From Phellopilus nigrolimitatus (Eukaryota; Basidiomycota; Agaricomycetes; Hymenochaetales; Hymenochaetaceae): a DNA stretch of 64,000 bases. Each line of letters opens with the position of its first letter. Position 1 is the first letter of the stretch. Location of the stretch: NCBI GenBank assembly GCA_021029095.1, contig JAJOHG010000002.1, positions 620,001-684,000 of the forward strand. Direction: 5' to 3'. Under the pieces are notes generated by a model. It saw only the letters and a list, made by a program, of their open reading frames with translations, was not told the DNA's origin and did not search any database. The translations under genes were made by a program, and so were the position numbers. Below are positions 32,328 to 45,421 of this stretch, in pieces.

Positions 32328-33802
32328 TCAACTGTATACTTTTAGATTGAGTCCCTCCTCGATGCATTTCTTTGTGACCTCAATCTTAGGAAGGTCTTCC
32401 AAGTCGCAGCATCTGAGAAAAATATAATTTTGTGCGATGTTATTGGCGCAGAAACGACGGATTGTTGCCCAGCGCAAAGCGACCATTTCGGCCGTGCGCA
32501 ACAATTGAAGGCCTCTGCAGGAGAAAAGCCTGATGTCCAGCAGGTGAGGACAAATAATGCCAGCATCTCCCGACTCCCGGCCTCGCCTGACAAACATGTC
32601 AAACGTGCTTCCCGTGAACGAAACGGTCACCAGCTCGAGGGATTGCAAGTCCAGACATAGTTCCAGGGTAGAGAATAAAACGGAATCAGAGAAGATGTCT
32701 GGAGAGTTGGTATTCAATCCCCCGCCATTAGTATGCAAATTTAAATGGCGTAAAGGCGGTCGCGTGCGTCGCAATAACGAGGGAAGGTGTTGCCAATGGT
32801 CCGTCTTAGCAAATATATCGAGAGCCTTGAGGTTTGGCAAACGGGAAAAATAATCGAGTACGCCTATGGTCTCTTCTTCCGCGCTCAGATGGAGACTCTG
32901 CAGGTACCGTAGCTCCATCGGAATGCCTTGAGCCAGTAAATTATGTGCATTGTGCACGTAGCGCTTTCCTATGAAATTTAAAGCCAGTGTCTGCAGGAAA
33001 GGTGCGCGCTGTAAGATGCACCATACATCTGCCCAGTTTGGTCTAATCTCTAGTTTGCATACTGTGAGGTTTGAGAGCTCGATCTCGCCGCAGTGAATGG
33101 AAAAACGCCCAGTCAGCTCGACCTTCCCACACGACGTGAATGAGTGAGGTCAACCGTCAATACTTTGTTATCTATATCCTGCTCAAAGCGAAGAACGAGC
33201 TCCTCTAATGAGGGCAACTTCAGCAGATGACAATTCCACGGAATATTTTTATGACAGTGCACTCTCAGATCAACATGTCTCCATCGTTGCTGATATTCGG
33301 CCAACAAGGTGAAGAAGTCACAAACCTCCTCGCCGAGATGATTATCTGAACGCCAGGAGGTCGAAACAGTGTGCAGCGTGATGAAAAAGTCCAGCGGACA
33401 CGATGCGGCTCTCTCCAACCAAGGGCGTATGACGGCCGCCCCTTTTTGAGATTGAAAGAACGATACCGTCCCAAGTTCGAAATATGACCACAAGCGCGGA
33501 CATGACAGAGCCATGCTCCTCCAGAAACGACAGACCTGGACTAAGTTCAGTGGTGCTGTCCTCCTTGTCAAATTTGCCGGTCCGTTAATTTTGAACTGGA
33601 TTGGAAGACACCAAGTGAAAATCTCGAGGCATAGTTCGGGAGGGAGTCTCTGTATTATATCGAAAGTTCTCGTCGCATCGAGTTCTTGCTGCTGCAGTGG
33701 ACTTTCTTCGTCTTCGCGCATCCTCAGGATTCTCCCTTTTTTAGTGTTCGCCTCCGTATGCCCTCGCGATGCATTCTCAAGGGACTGGTTTTGAGCTGCC
33801 AT
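32328..33802 (-). CDS. F-box/leucine-rich protein
   Basis: Likely a substrate receptor for an SCF ubiquitin ligase, of the greatly expanded Agaricomycete F-box family. From ATG 33802: charged N-terminus, F-box (IIQRLPPELCLEIFTWCLP ... LNLVQVCRFWRSMALSCPRLW), then LRR-like repeats (LKLPSLEELVLRFEQ, ELSNLTVCKLEIRPNWADV, APFLQTLALNFIG, LRYLQSLHLSAEE, LPNLKALDIFA, LRHLNLHTN, LDLQSLELVTVSF, CPHLLDIRLFSCRGL). The frame changes once, at about 33122-33130 (RRVG to VELTGRFSIHC); adding one base in the ggaagg run repairs it, and no intron fits. Divergent from isoleucyl-tRNA synthetase. Confidence 0.78.
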
Positions 33803-34131
33803 CCCTTCGGCTCGTAATCTCTCTCTCGGAAAAGCCTAGGTTGTGGGCAATAGCGTCAATAAGTGTTCGAGAGTGTCTAAGAGCTGAGAGTTGTGGCACG
33901 ATGCGTGTCGTTCAAGAGAAGGTGTGTAGCAGTCCGAAAAGGGATATCAGTGTAAGACAAAATCGAGTCAGTCGAGATGAGCATTAGATTTTGTGGATTT
34001 GAACTTGAAGCTTGCTGCGCGCCGCTGGCTCCTCTTCTCTTGCCTTGGACTTGAGAGCCGACTCAGCTATCTATCTGCACTCTTCCCCAATCTCGTACAA
34101 AGAGCGAGAAAGATAATATAAATAAAAGGAC
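33803..34131. promoter_or_regulatory. Divergent promoter region, F-box gene / IleRS
   Basis: 329 bases lie between the start codons. A run gataatataaataaaa about 20 bases before the IleRS ATG is TATA-like but very close to the start. Function is inferred from orientation. Confidence 0.35.
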
Positions 34132-37100
34132 ATGGCGTTCGCTCCTCACGAAAGTAAGTGCATCCTCTACGCGCGCTGAGTTCGCTGCCGACAACTAACT
34201 GATAAACTTGTCTTCGTTCTTCTATTGCACGTCTAAACTGTTATTGTGAATTCGAAACATGTCTTGACTAGTCTCTGCGCCATTCAACTTCCCCCAGGAG
34301 GAGGAGAAGGTCCTCGCGTTCTGGCGCGAGATCGATGCCTTCCGCACCCAACTAAAGCTCAGCGAGCAGCGTCCCCCTTTCTCGTTTTACGATGGTCCAC
34401 CGTTCGCAACTGGTCTTCCGCACTATGGACATCTGCTTGCGGGGACGATCAAGGCATGTTCTCGGCCTCTCAGTTTGACCGCGTAGACGGTGCTAATCGT
34501 TTGAGGGTTACGGGTTCCGTCTATATTAGCCATCTACAAACGTTAAAACACCATTTCTCGATGGGTCAACCAGGATATCGTCACCCGCCATGCTTCCGCC
34601 TCTGGATTCCACGTCGAGCGACGATTTGGCTGGGACACGCACGGACTCCCCGTCGAGCACGAGATCGACAAAAAGCTCGGTATCACCGGAAAGGCAGACG
34701 TGCTTGCCATGGGCATCCCAGCTTACAACGCCGAATGCCGTGCAATTGTAATGCGTTATTCGAGCGAGTGGCGACGCACCGTCGAGCGCATTGGTCGCTG
34801 GATCGACTTCGACAACGACTACAAGACGCTTAACCCAACCTTCATGGAGAGCGTGTGGTGGGTCTTCGGACAACTGTTTGACAAGGGTTTGGTGTACAGG
34901 GGCTTGAGGGTTATGCCTTATTCGACTGGATGCACTACTCCGTTGAGCAATTTCGAAGCTGGCTTGGACTACAGGGAGGTCCAGGATCCTGCGGTGACCG
35001 TTGCGTTCCCACTAGTAAATGATCGGAAGACCAGTCTGCTCGCGTGGACGACGACGCCGTGGACACTTCCTTCGAATCTTGCTCTATGTGTCCACCCGGC
35101 ATTCAAGTACATCAAAATCTTCGACGAAACGCGTCAAGAAAATTTTATCATCCATGAATCCTTGTTGCGCACTCTATACAAAGACCCGAAGAAGGCGAAG
35201 TTTAAGAAGGTCGGTGAGTTCGTTGGCGCGGACATGAAGGGCTGGCGATATGTTCCTCTCTTTGAGTACTTTACGGAACAGGTTTGTCCCTCTTTTCTCC
35301 TCTCGGAGGCGGTCAGCTGAATCATGAGCTTTACTAGTTCGAAGACAAGGCTTTCCGCATCGTTGTCGACGAGTATGTGACTGCTACCGATGGTACGGGT
35401 ATTGTGCACCAGGCGCCCGCGTTCGGCGAGGAAGATCACCGTATCGCCCTCGTACACAATGTTATCGAAGCCGATGAAATCCCGCCCTGTCCTATCGACG
35501 ACACAGGTCGCTTCACGAAAGATGTGCACGAGTTTCAAGGCATGTACGTCAAAGACGCAGACAAGGAAATTATGAAGGTCCTCAAGGCAAAAGGGAGACT
35601 GATCGTGCAGAGCACGATTAGACATCAATATCCATTCTGTTGGAGGTTGGTCTTTACTTTGACATTGTCAGTAAATGCTGATATCATTATTATCATTCAG
35701 ATCGAACACGCCTCTCCTTTACCGTGCCATTCCAGCCTGGTTTGTAAGGGTACAACCCGTGATTGATCAGCTTGTGGCGAACAACAAAGAGACACGATGG
35801 TCGGCACTTGTTCATTTAGTCGGGTTTTTATATACATAGTAACTGACTGGCTGTATTTAACAGGGTACCGCAGAGCGTTGGTGATAACCGATTCGGTAAC
35901 TGGATTGCGAATGCGCGCGACTGGAACGTGTCTCGCAACCGCTACTGGGGTACCCCGATGCCTCTGTGGGTTTCAGATGACTACGAGGAGGTGAGCTTTG
36001 ATTCTGTACTTCCCGAGAAATTCGACTTAGTTTTCGATGCATCACGCGCTAGACTGTTTGTATCAATTCCGTCGCACAATTGGAGGAACTCTCCGGTGTG
36101 ACGGGTATCACGGACTTGCATCGCGACAAGATTGATCACATTACGATTCCGTCCAAGATGGGCAAGGGTGAGCTGCGTCGTGTGGAAGAAGTGTTTGACT
36201 GTTGGTTCGAGTCTGGAAGGTACGATTCCCAAGCCAATTATATTATTTCGTTGAAATTTATTTGTTTCCGGAATGAACGTAGTATGCCTTATGCTCAGCA
36301 ACATTACCCTTTCGAAAACAAAGATAAATTCGAACGCACGTTCCCAGCAGACTTCGTCTCTGAGGGTATCGATCAAACGCGCGGTTGGTTCTACACACTG
36401 CTTGTGCTTTCAACCCATCTTTTTGGCACAGCACCGTGGAAGAACCTCATTACCACCGGACTCGTTCTTGCTGAGTGCGTCTTGTTCCTTCAAAAGAAGA
36501 CTGATCGTCAGCTGACGAAAAATTTGCCTAATAGGGACGGCAAAAAGATGAGCAAGAGTCTGAAGAATTATCCTGATCCTAACCTGGTCATAAACACCTA
36601 CGGGGCTGATGCAACACGGTTCGAGACAATTTCTCTTAGTACATGCAAGCTTGCCGCTGATTCACTTTGCGAATAGAATGTTCCTCGTGAACTCGCCTAT
36701 TACGCGCGCCGAGAATCTTCGGTTCCGCGAGGCGGGCGTACGGGATGTCATTTCCCGTGTCCTTCTTCCATGGCTCAATTCTTTCCGCTTCTTCCTTGGC
36801 CAGGTTGCTCTGCACAAAAAGGCGAGTGATCTTGAATTCAAGTATGATCCCCATGCGCCAGTCTCAGTCAATGTGATGGACCGTTGGATTCTTGCACGAT
36901 GTCAATCGTTGATCAAACTCGTGCGCGAGGAGATGGCAGCTTATCGCCTATATACAATCGTTCCACGCCTGCTCGATCTTGTCGACGAGCTCACAAACTG
37001 GTATATTCGCTTCAATCGGAAACGCTTAAAGGGTGAGGAGGGCAAGGAGGATACCGTCGCTGCTCTTAATACGCTCTTCGAGACTCTTTTCACACTTTGC

Positions 37101-38130
37101 AGAACGATGGTGGGGAAAACTTCGATCGACTATTTGTCTTCTCATTTACTGAACTATTCTATAGTCATCGTATACCCCTTTCCTGACGGAGAACATCTAC
37201 CAGTCGCTCCGGCCTTTTATCCCCTCCAATCCGAACGAGGACACTCGGTCTATCCATTTCTTGTCTTTCCCGGAAGTTAAGGAAGAATACTTTGATGAAA
37301 ATATCGAACGTCAAGTAAAACGCATGCAGATCATCATTGAGCTGACAAGAAATATCCGAGATCGGCACACCCTATCACTCAAGGTTTGCATTCTAGTGGC
37401 GCATTGTGAAATTGTTTGTTGATAAGAGCTTGTCTTGCAGACCCCTCTTAGGGAATTGATTATTTTCCATCCGGATGAGGCGTACTTGGACGATGTCAAA
37501 CCACTCCAGCGTTACATTGCTTCCGAGCTGAACGTAAGAGACATAGAGTTCACCTCCGATGAAGTGAAAGCCGGCGTACAGTACCGCGCTGTTGCTGACT
37601 GGGCCGTACTTGGACGCAAGCTCCGCAAAGATCTCGCCCGTGTAAAGAATGGCCTCCCGTCCGTGACAAGCGAGGCTGTCAAAACGTATACGGAGACAGG
37701 TAAAATCACTGTGGACGGCATCGACCTGGTCGCTGGCGACCTGACGGTACAACGCTTCGTCGAGCTCGACGCGAACCAGGGCACATTCGGATCGCATTCG
37801 GACAATGACGTGGTCGTACTCCTCGATGTGCAGGTGCATCCTGAACTCATGGGCGAATGGCTGGCGCGCGAGATGGTTAACCGCGTGCAGAAACTGCGCA
37901 AAAAGGCGGGTTTGCAAGCGACGGATGACATTGACGTATTTTATAGTTTTCAGGAGGGAAGTGGTGCGGACATCCTAGACGCCCTGCGCTCACATTCTGA
38001 GTACGTCCAGAGGACAGTACATGCCTTGCCGAAAGATGTCAAGGAAAAGCAGGAGGGCAAAAGCCTGCTCATCGAGGAGGAACAGGAAATTGCAGAAACG
38101 AAGTTCGCGTTGTCGTTGGTATGGCCATAA
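34132..38130 (+). CDS. ILS1: Isoleucyl-tRNA synthetase, cytoplasmic
   Basis: Charges tRNA-Ile with isoleucine for cytosolic translation. Class I signatures are complete: the HIGH-type motif ([18 protein letters not shown]), the editing (CP1) domain with [17 protein letters not shown] and [32 protein letters not shown], and the KMSKS loop ([15 protein letters not shown]). The anticodon-binding domain ([35 protein letters not shown]) and a long C-terminal extension follow. The first exon is tiny (MAFAPHE). About ten introns were traced and the reading frame is intact throughout, unlike several neighbours. Length is normal for the eukaryotic cytosolic enzyme. Convergent with SNU23. Confidence 0.96.
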
Positions 38131-38281
38131 AGTGTACAAAGATTTAGAAGAAGAAAAGAATGTTGTACAGAGTCCGTATAATCTCATGTGCTGCTGTTTG
38201 AATAAATTAGCATGTAGACGTGTGGCAATCAAAAACCGCAGTGCTTGTGAGTGCATCAGACCAACCAGACTGATCCGATCG

Positions 38282-39068
38282 TCATTTCTTGGACGAACCG
38301 AACCCGCCGAAGCCCATCATCTTCGTCATGTCATCGTCACCTTGCATTGCAACGTCTTTGACAAGCGCCATACGGGCCTTTTCCTTTTCCGCTTTCTTCT
38401 GCGCTTTCTTCTCCGCCCTCTCTGCGTCGGCCTTGGCTTTCACTTCGGCCAGTCGCTTATTAAAGTCGAATGTTTTGGCGCTCGAAGCTTCCTTCTTCTG
38501 TTCTCGTAGAAACGCTATTCGCGCGCGGACCTGTTCAACTGTTGACCGAGATATGCGTGTGTTCTGACCGAGTTTTCGCAGATCTGCGAGAGAAAATGTG
38601 ATGTTAACGAAATTTGCGAATAACGATATAGCGACGACTTACGTTGGCGGCCGTTAATGTGATCAAGATAGCCTGTAGTATCTTTGTATGTCCGGTTGCA
38701 TGTTTCGCAGTGGAAGCCTGGTTGTCCCGGACCTCGCCCCGTCGGGTTCTGGACAACGACAGTTCTGTTCAGGTTTTTGTCAAGCTCGAGGTCATAATCA
38801 CGCTGTTTCATCAGCTCCGTAGGCTTAGGAAGGTCCTCTTTTAGCCCCTTGCGAGGCCTCTTTCCTACCATTTAGGATACATCAGAAACTGGCATCCACT
38901 CATGCATTGCATGAGCGCACCTTGTTTTAACCTCTCGTCATTTTCCTGCATACGCTCCTTCTCCTCCTGGTCTTTCTGCCGCGCCTTCTCCGCGTACTCT
39001 TCCTTGTCCCACTTTCGCCTGAAGTTCGTGTCCGTCGCCGTCGACGACGCGCCTTTACGTTCCGACAT
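38282..39068 (-). CDS. SNU23: U4/U6.U5 tri-snRNP zinc-finger protein SNU23 (ZMAT2)
   Basis: A spliceosomal B-complex protein that helps position the 5' splice-site helix. Three exons. Seen: TNFRRKWDKEEYAEKARQKD and a charged helix, PRKGLKEDLPKPTELMKQR with YDLELDKNLNRTVVV, a U1-type C2H2 zinc finger (FHCETCNRTYKDTTGYLDH ... GRQHLRKLGQNTRI), then RSTVEQVRARIAFLREQKK, an Ala/Glu/Lys helix and a Gly/Met-rich end (MMGFGGFGSSKK). The order and size match ZMAT2/SNU23 well. Confidence 0.93.
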
Positions 39069-40114
39069 AGTCGCCCGACGATAGAAGCTTGAATGTAGAA
39101 GGGAGTAACGGCGGATACAAAAGAGCGATACTCGAGCTTCATTACGTGAGTGCGTCTTTGCCTTATTGGGGCCACTAGCCACCGAGATTGGCGTAGGACT
39201 CGGACCTCGGCAGTTCAACGGAACCTCTGAACGTTGCTCGAAAATTCCTCCAAAAAAAAACTGCCTAACGACCCTGCGGAGACGCAAATAACACGGATAA
39301 AGGTACTTCTGCCGCTACTAGCATATTTTCTCACATTACCTGACATGTAAAATATAATAGAATTTATCTCACCCGGACTGTGCGGACTCTCACCCTAGCC
39401 TCAGGCGCAGTTGGCGCCACTGTAGCTGGCATGCTGGAAACCTGCAGTGCTACTACGCCCAAACCTGTTTTGTGATACGAACTTTCTTGTGGACTTGACG
39501 ACAACTCGGGCTTTTACTCAACCACTCAACCAAGACTCCGACGATGAATCTTCTTGATAAACTTCCTCACTGCTGCAACAGGCTGCGATGGGCGTTTTTC
39601 TTTCCGGTCCGACCGTTGGATCCATTTTGATCAATCACTGGCAGTGCCATATTGCTAGGCTGGATCATGGAAAAATCTCAAGTAATCAATGGCGTCCTTC
39701 AAGATCGCCGTTGTGATGTCAAAGTTCCCAACTACCCAAGTCAGGGAACAAACGCGCAGCCACTGACAGTTACAAGGAACTACATGTTTGGCTGAAACTT
39801 ACATAGCCTGTAATAACCCGGCATGTGTGTGCAAACCCTTACTAAATGCCTTTCGGGGTGTCCTCTGTTTCGACCATGACATCAGATACTTATCAGGTTT
39901 TATCGTTAGGTACTCTGATTCGCCATTCTTGGGCTTTTTTCCAGCGACCGTTTCTGGTGACCTTACCTTCAACGGCTATTTCTTCCGTAAATATAATTCT
40001 TGCATCCGTAATTGTAATTCTTGCGAACTCAGGCGCTCCTTCGGCTGCTTATAAGGCGAGACTGATGATCGGAGTATCGGTGAAAAGACTCCGCTTTGTA
40101 TCGTCCTTTCAACT
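39069..40114. other. Intergenic, with possible minus-strand coding remnant
   Basis: Most of it shows nothing. On the minus strand, about 39660-40110, short coding-like runs can be read (ARITITDARIIFTEEIAVEG and KVTRNGRWKKAQEWRIRVPN at about 39890-40040; ILKDAIDYLRFFHDPA at about 39660-39710), broken by stops. They suggest an unrecognised decayed gene, but the evidence is weak. Confidence 0.3.
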
Positions 40115-42272
40115 ATGGCAAGCATGGAACCCACTACGATTACAGGACACGACCATGTCCTAATGTTTGCATACTCGTTCTATGGTAAGGACTTTTGAAG
40201 TTCACCTACCCGACTCCTTTGTCTAACTTCAGACAGGACACCAGAAACCCATGTGTGATCTTGCAGTGAAAATAATACGACAGCGACCTGTTTACGTCAC
40301 GATTTTGGTTGGGGACAAGTTGCTTGACGTTGTCCAAAAGCAAGTCTCTAGCCAAGTCAATCAGAGGAATGAACTTCGTTTGCTCTCGCAAATACGGTGC
40401 GTGATATACAAGACGCTAAGTCTAGCCTTGCCTAACTTCTTCGTTCAGCGTGGCAGGAATAGACTGTGGGGAGTCCGGATTTGACTCAGATTCTACGAAC
40501 AAAGCATTCAGTAGCGCATTCAAAACATTGATCGCTGGGAAGCCGTTGTCAAGAAGGCCAGGATGCAGCACCGAGTACAGCGCCCTGCCCCCGCCTCGCC
40601 TCGTTGTACTGGATGTAAGCCGAGGCGGTCTTTCATCAGACAGAGTACTGAGATGTGGTCTAAGCTTTTGGGTTATGAAGCACTTCAGATTGTTCGTTCT
40701 ATGAGCAAGCGTCGCATCAAAATCCTCGCGTTGCAGTCTTCAATGGCTGCTCAAATTTTCTTGATATCCGGCCCGAAAGAGTTGGGGGGACGAGGCGACT
40801 TTGCTGCCGAGCTCGAAAGAGAAGCGAAGACAGTTGATTTGGACCGCCAGGGCATCATCAAGGTTGCACAGCAAGTAGGCAATTAACAGTTTACCGATGA
40901 AAATTGCCTTTAATGTTTGACTGCATATCTCCTAGCTTTGGGAGCGAACGGACGGGAAGCTTATCGGTGGGGCGGGCCTTCCACCGATGCACGACTACGA
41001 GGTTTATCCACAAATGGTCAGTTGTATTTATCCCCTCGCTCCACGACGGATACTTACCTAAAATAATAGTCCGTGTTCGGCGACAAAGTTTCGATTGCAT
41101 ACATGGCCCGTTATATGCACAGGTGTGTACTCGTGGTATTTATTCCATAATCAGTATATTGTACTCATGGATTGGACCAAAGACTGTTCAGCGAGTGCGA
41201 TGGTGTAATTTTGAATACATCATTTTCTGTTGAGCCTCATGCAATTTCGGCTTGGAAAAACTGGCTTAGATTTCGCCCAGTGTTCGTCCTGGGGCCTCTG
41301 GCTCCTGCTATTGAGCCCAACATTCAAAGGGAGCAAGGACAACGATTCTCTCATAAAGTACAAGGATTCTTGGATGAAGCGCTTGAAAAATTCGGCGAAA
41401 ACTCCGTCGTATACGTATGTCCATCATCTCGTCATTCTCCAGGGGACGCAATGTATCTACTCTATCCTTTTCTTCTCAGATGTCTTTCGGAACGGTCTTC
41501 TGGACAACCGAACCTGAAAAAATATGGGCGTTCTTCGATGCTTTGATAGCTCTAAATACGCCTTTTGTGAACTCACGTTTTTCTCTCGGTGTCCTAAATA
41601 TCACACTCAACTTCCTTTTGTAGGTATTCGCGTACGCATCGCCCGTCGCTACTGTGCCAGATGATGTACAAACAAGAGTCAATGAATCCGGCCTAGGGTT
41701 TATCTCGAAATGGGTGCCTCAGCATCTCATTCTTCATCATCAGGTTGATATCCATCATCGTGGGGGAGTCCAATAATCTGATCGTGTGTATTTGTAAGGC
41801 TACAGGCTGGTTCCTGTCGCATTGCGGTCAAAACTCGACCCTCGAGTCTCTCATGGAAGGTGTTCCGATGTACGCGGTCATATATTGAAAATGCCGAAAA
41901 ACACGTTTCTGACGAATTATCATCAGGATTTGTTGGCCTTTCCGCGGGGATCAGCCATGTAACGCCATCAACTTAACGGTAAATCTCAATGTTGCCTATG
42001 AACTATTTGAGGTTCGAAATGGGGAGCATGGCTTGGCGCCTCTTTTACGGCTCGGAGAAAAGTCACCGTCGGGAGCTGTTGACGCTGTATACCACGAGGC
42101 TATTGAAGTCATCAAGAAGACGAAAGGAGAGGACGGGTTTATGAAACGAAGGAATGCGCTTCGTATCCGTTCCGAAATAGATGAATCTTGGAAAGGTAAT
42201 GGAGTTTGCACTTCAGAGCTAGTGAGAATGCTCGACTTTGCAGGTCTCAACCGTAATGTATCCTCCTTGTGA
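40115..42272 (+). CDS. UDP-glycosyltransferase (GT1 family)
   Basis: Transfers sugar from a UDP-sugar to a small lipophilic acceptor (sterol, lipid, toxin or xenobiotic). About eight introns. Seen: N-terminal VLMFAYSFYGHQKPMCDLA with the catalytic-type His after the first strand, GPKELGGRGDFAAEL, LWERTDGKLIGGAGLPPM, LFSECDGVILNTSFSVEP, the strand MSFGTVFWTTEPEKI, and the UDP-binding signature KWVPQHLILHHQATGWFLSH then CGQNSTLESLMEGVP, ICWPFRGDQPCNA. The set is typical of Agaricomycete GT1 enzymes. One intron is only about 38 nt (40615-40652). The reading frame is intact after splicing. The acceptor cannot be told from sequence. Confidence 0.88.
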
Positions 42273-42502
42273 AATGCAAGCGAATGAATAATCACGACAA
42301 TTTGTTTTCCCTAAACCTAATCGTGAAACTAAAACCATTTAAGCTGATTTTTTATCTTATCTGCATATGTGAGATTTAGGAAAGTGGGTAAGCGAGGCCT
42401 ATAATTTTGAGCTTTAACCTAATATGGTAGGCATGGACCCACAGCGTTAGTTCATCTACATGAACGCTGAGACTTCTTCGTCCGCACTCCACGACATCAG
42501 TC

Positions 42503-44353
42503 ATGGCTTGTTACACGTATGTCGGCGACGTAAACTCGAATCTTGTGAGCACACCTCTGTTGAAATTATCTTCGTAAACTGAACGTTGGCCTTAGATCTG
42601 CTGCGTATGCCAGTAAGTACTCCTATCCCTTCAAGGTGTCGGGCGAATCTTCATTAAACGGCGGACGAAGAGCGCCCTTTCTGAACCCGACAGTGACTAC
42701 GACATGCTCGCACACCTTCTGCAGGGACTGCATTGTGCGCTCACTGGAATCACAGCCATGCTGTCCTGTTGATCGATCGCCACTTACTCTCGATGGTTTG
42801 AAGCCCGAGAACCTGTTGCTGAGAAACGTATGTGCGGCGATCTTTCTTTATCTGCATGTCCTCAAGGCGCACGGTTTTAAATAGATGGTCGATGAGCTCA
42901 TTGTGGAGTGTAAGTACAGACCATCTGGATGCAAGCACACTTGTCAGCGGCAGCTCCTCGACGTGCATCTTCGAGAATCTTGCCAATACGTTCAGGTTCC
43001 ATGTTCGGAGGATGGTTGCGATCAGGCAGTATTACGCAGAGACCTGGGAAAACACACTCATGATTGTGTGCATCGTGTAACTGTGTGCAATGCGTGCGGC
43101 GCCTCCGTGAGGGCGTCTGACCTCGAGGTGCGTGCATGTAAGATGACCGCGTATTAAGCCCACATTGATGTGTTCTGCGTTCTTTTTCCGTCTTATCGTT
43201 ATTCTTGATATCGCTATTTTAGTCTCACAATACGGATTGCGCCGAACAAGATACATCATGTTCGGCATGCTCGGAGACCTTGAGACGATCCGACCTCACC
43301 CAGCACCATCAACAATGCGTGGAGATGGAGGTTGCGTGTGTGCATGCACTCAACGGTTGTCCGTGGATGGGTGCACGTAGATCACTAACCTCGCATCTTA
43401 CGGAATGCGCATATGAAGCGATTAAAGGCTTCTTCGCCGTCAACGAGATACGGATGACAACGCTTCATGATGAGAACACTGTATTGAGACGGAAGCTCGA
43501 CAACGCGGAGATGACAATTCACTCGCTCAGACGTGACCTCGAAACTGCGCGACGAGCTCTGGGTCCATGGTGGAAGTTGATCGACACGCCTCCTCGTACG
43601 CCTTCGGAAGATGCGACAGATCCCTTCGCCACCGCCCAACAAATGCAGCGTGGACAAGATCAATCGCGCTGGCGTGCATCAAACCCCCTCTCACCCATTC
43701 TTTCCTTTTCTCCCGAGTCGTCTCCTGTCTCACCTACCCAAGAAAACGATGCCATTAGGGGAGGCTCCGCGTCCTTTTCTGACCCCGCCTTCCTTGCAGC
43801 CTATTTTCCGTCCGCCTCGGGCACTGTCCAAAACGAGGTCCCAAGCGCGCCTCCCCTCCACGGTGCTTCGTCCCCCGCACAGGTCGACCCAGTCACGCGT
43901 CACCTATTCCCCTACTCCAACAGGGGTGCCTTCCCGCCCCCGCCAATCCGCTTCCCCGACCTGCCGCATGCGCACGGGGTTCTGGGGCTTCAGCAGCAGC
44001 CTCAGCAGCAGCCGCAGGTACACACGCGCGTCGCGCCCGTGGACCGCAACACTACGCTCGAAGGTGCGCTCTGCGGGCTGCGCGGGTCGTCCGTCGCGCT
44101 GTCGGGCGCGCTGGACGCGCTCGCGCGGCGCACGGACGTCGCGCTCACGACGGAAAACCTGCGCATGAACGAGGAAGTCGGCGCGCTGCGCGCGATTGTC
44201 CATGGGTTGCGCATGCAGGTGCATGCGCTGATTACAGAGCGGAACGGGAATGCGTGGGGTACGACAACGACCACGTCGTATTATAACCACCCGCCGCCGA
44301 CGCCCCATCCTCCGTTGGTGATCAACTCGACCACGCAAACTACGAAGCTCTGA
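42503..44353 (+). CDS. RING and TRAF-type zinc-finger protein
   Basis: Probable E3 ubiquitin ligase. Exons give a RING finger (ICCVCQAPFLNPTVTTTCSH, TFCRDCIVRSLESQPCCPVD), then TRAF-type zinc fingers (VECKYRPSGCKHTCQRQLLD, VPCSEDGCDQAVLRRDLGKH, VTVCNACGASVRASDLESHN, VACVHALNGCPWMGARRSLT), a coiled coil (about 43440-43560, NEIRMTTLHDENTVLRRKLD), and a Pro/Ser-rich disordered part with Gln repeats (QQQPQQQPQ), ending with a second heptad region. There is no MATH domain, so it is TRAF-like rather than a true TRAF. The start at 42503 (MACYTYVGDVNSN) is the ATG whose exon splices in phase to the RING. Confidence 0.85.
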
Positions 44354-45421
44354 AAATTTGAAACTATTGTACGACTCGCTCGCCGCTCATAGACTGTATG
44401 CGGCGCTTCTGCTCGTTTATGTATTTGAATACCTTGTGCGTTAGATGTCTTACCACGTGTAGAATGTAGCAAATAATTACCCAGTAATAATCTACGAGTT
44501 TCAAGTCCTAATAAAGCACACAGGAAGCGAATGGTATATGTACGTGCGATTTCAGACGACGACAATTATTTTTACTCTACGATAAAGTTAGTACAGCAGA
44601 CAGAAGGCCTACGTCACATACGCTACCAGCCATAGGAGGTCCCAGCAGACTACTAGCACTTCTACGCGAGTCGCAACAGAACTATAGCTAAAGCAGGACA
44701 GAGGCCAAAAAAAGGAACGAGCGAGGTACTGGAAAACCCTGCAGAGAAACAGATTACAATTGAGTATTCAAGAAAGGACTCGATGGGGACAAGAGCGATG
44801 TAGGATACCATGAGGCAGACAAGCAGAGAGAGCGGAGAGATAGTAAATCAGAGATCAGGGAGATATAAAAAAAGAGACAGAGGGAAGACATTTGAACGAA
44901 AGTATGCGCGACGTGCAGATAAGGAGGTTCGGCTAAGAAAGCGTTCGTAAATGCCGCAGTCGTAGACGTCCAAAGAGCTGGGTAAGTGGAGCGTGAGGCC
45001 CTGCCAAGGCAGGAGGAAGGAGTGTCTGTTCCACATGCAGAGATCGCCGCATGGGAAAGGGGGGCGAGGGGGGACGAAGAACCAGAGGCACCGTAAAGGT
45101 CAAGACAAGCGGCCGGAGAAAAGCAATAAAAAGCGGAACAATAGATGTTACTGGAATAGATAAAAAAAGGGCGGTTATATGGGGGAAGATAAAGTACATA
45201 TAATGCAATAGCGGAAGGAATAACGAAAACCTTTGAACACGCGGGGGCTCGACTGGGTCTGGAGGACTCTGGTAGTCGCAGCTCGAGAGGAGCGGGGAGG
45301 GGATTGAGGCGGAATGGTTGGTTTAATATATAGATGAGGTCGACATCAGATGTCAGTCCTTGTTGAGGTATGAAATCGAAGAAATAAGGAAATCCGGAAG
45401 GAAAAGAGAGTTCAGATCAAT
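44354..45421. other. Intergenic, between convergent genes
   Basis: A purine-rich plus strand (many ga/ag runs at about 44740-45100) without coding signal. It contains the 3' regions of the RING gene and of the homeodomain gene. Confidence 0.5.
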
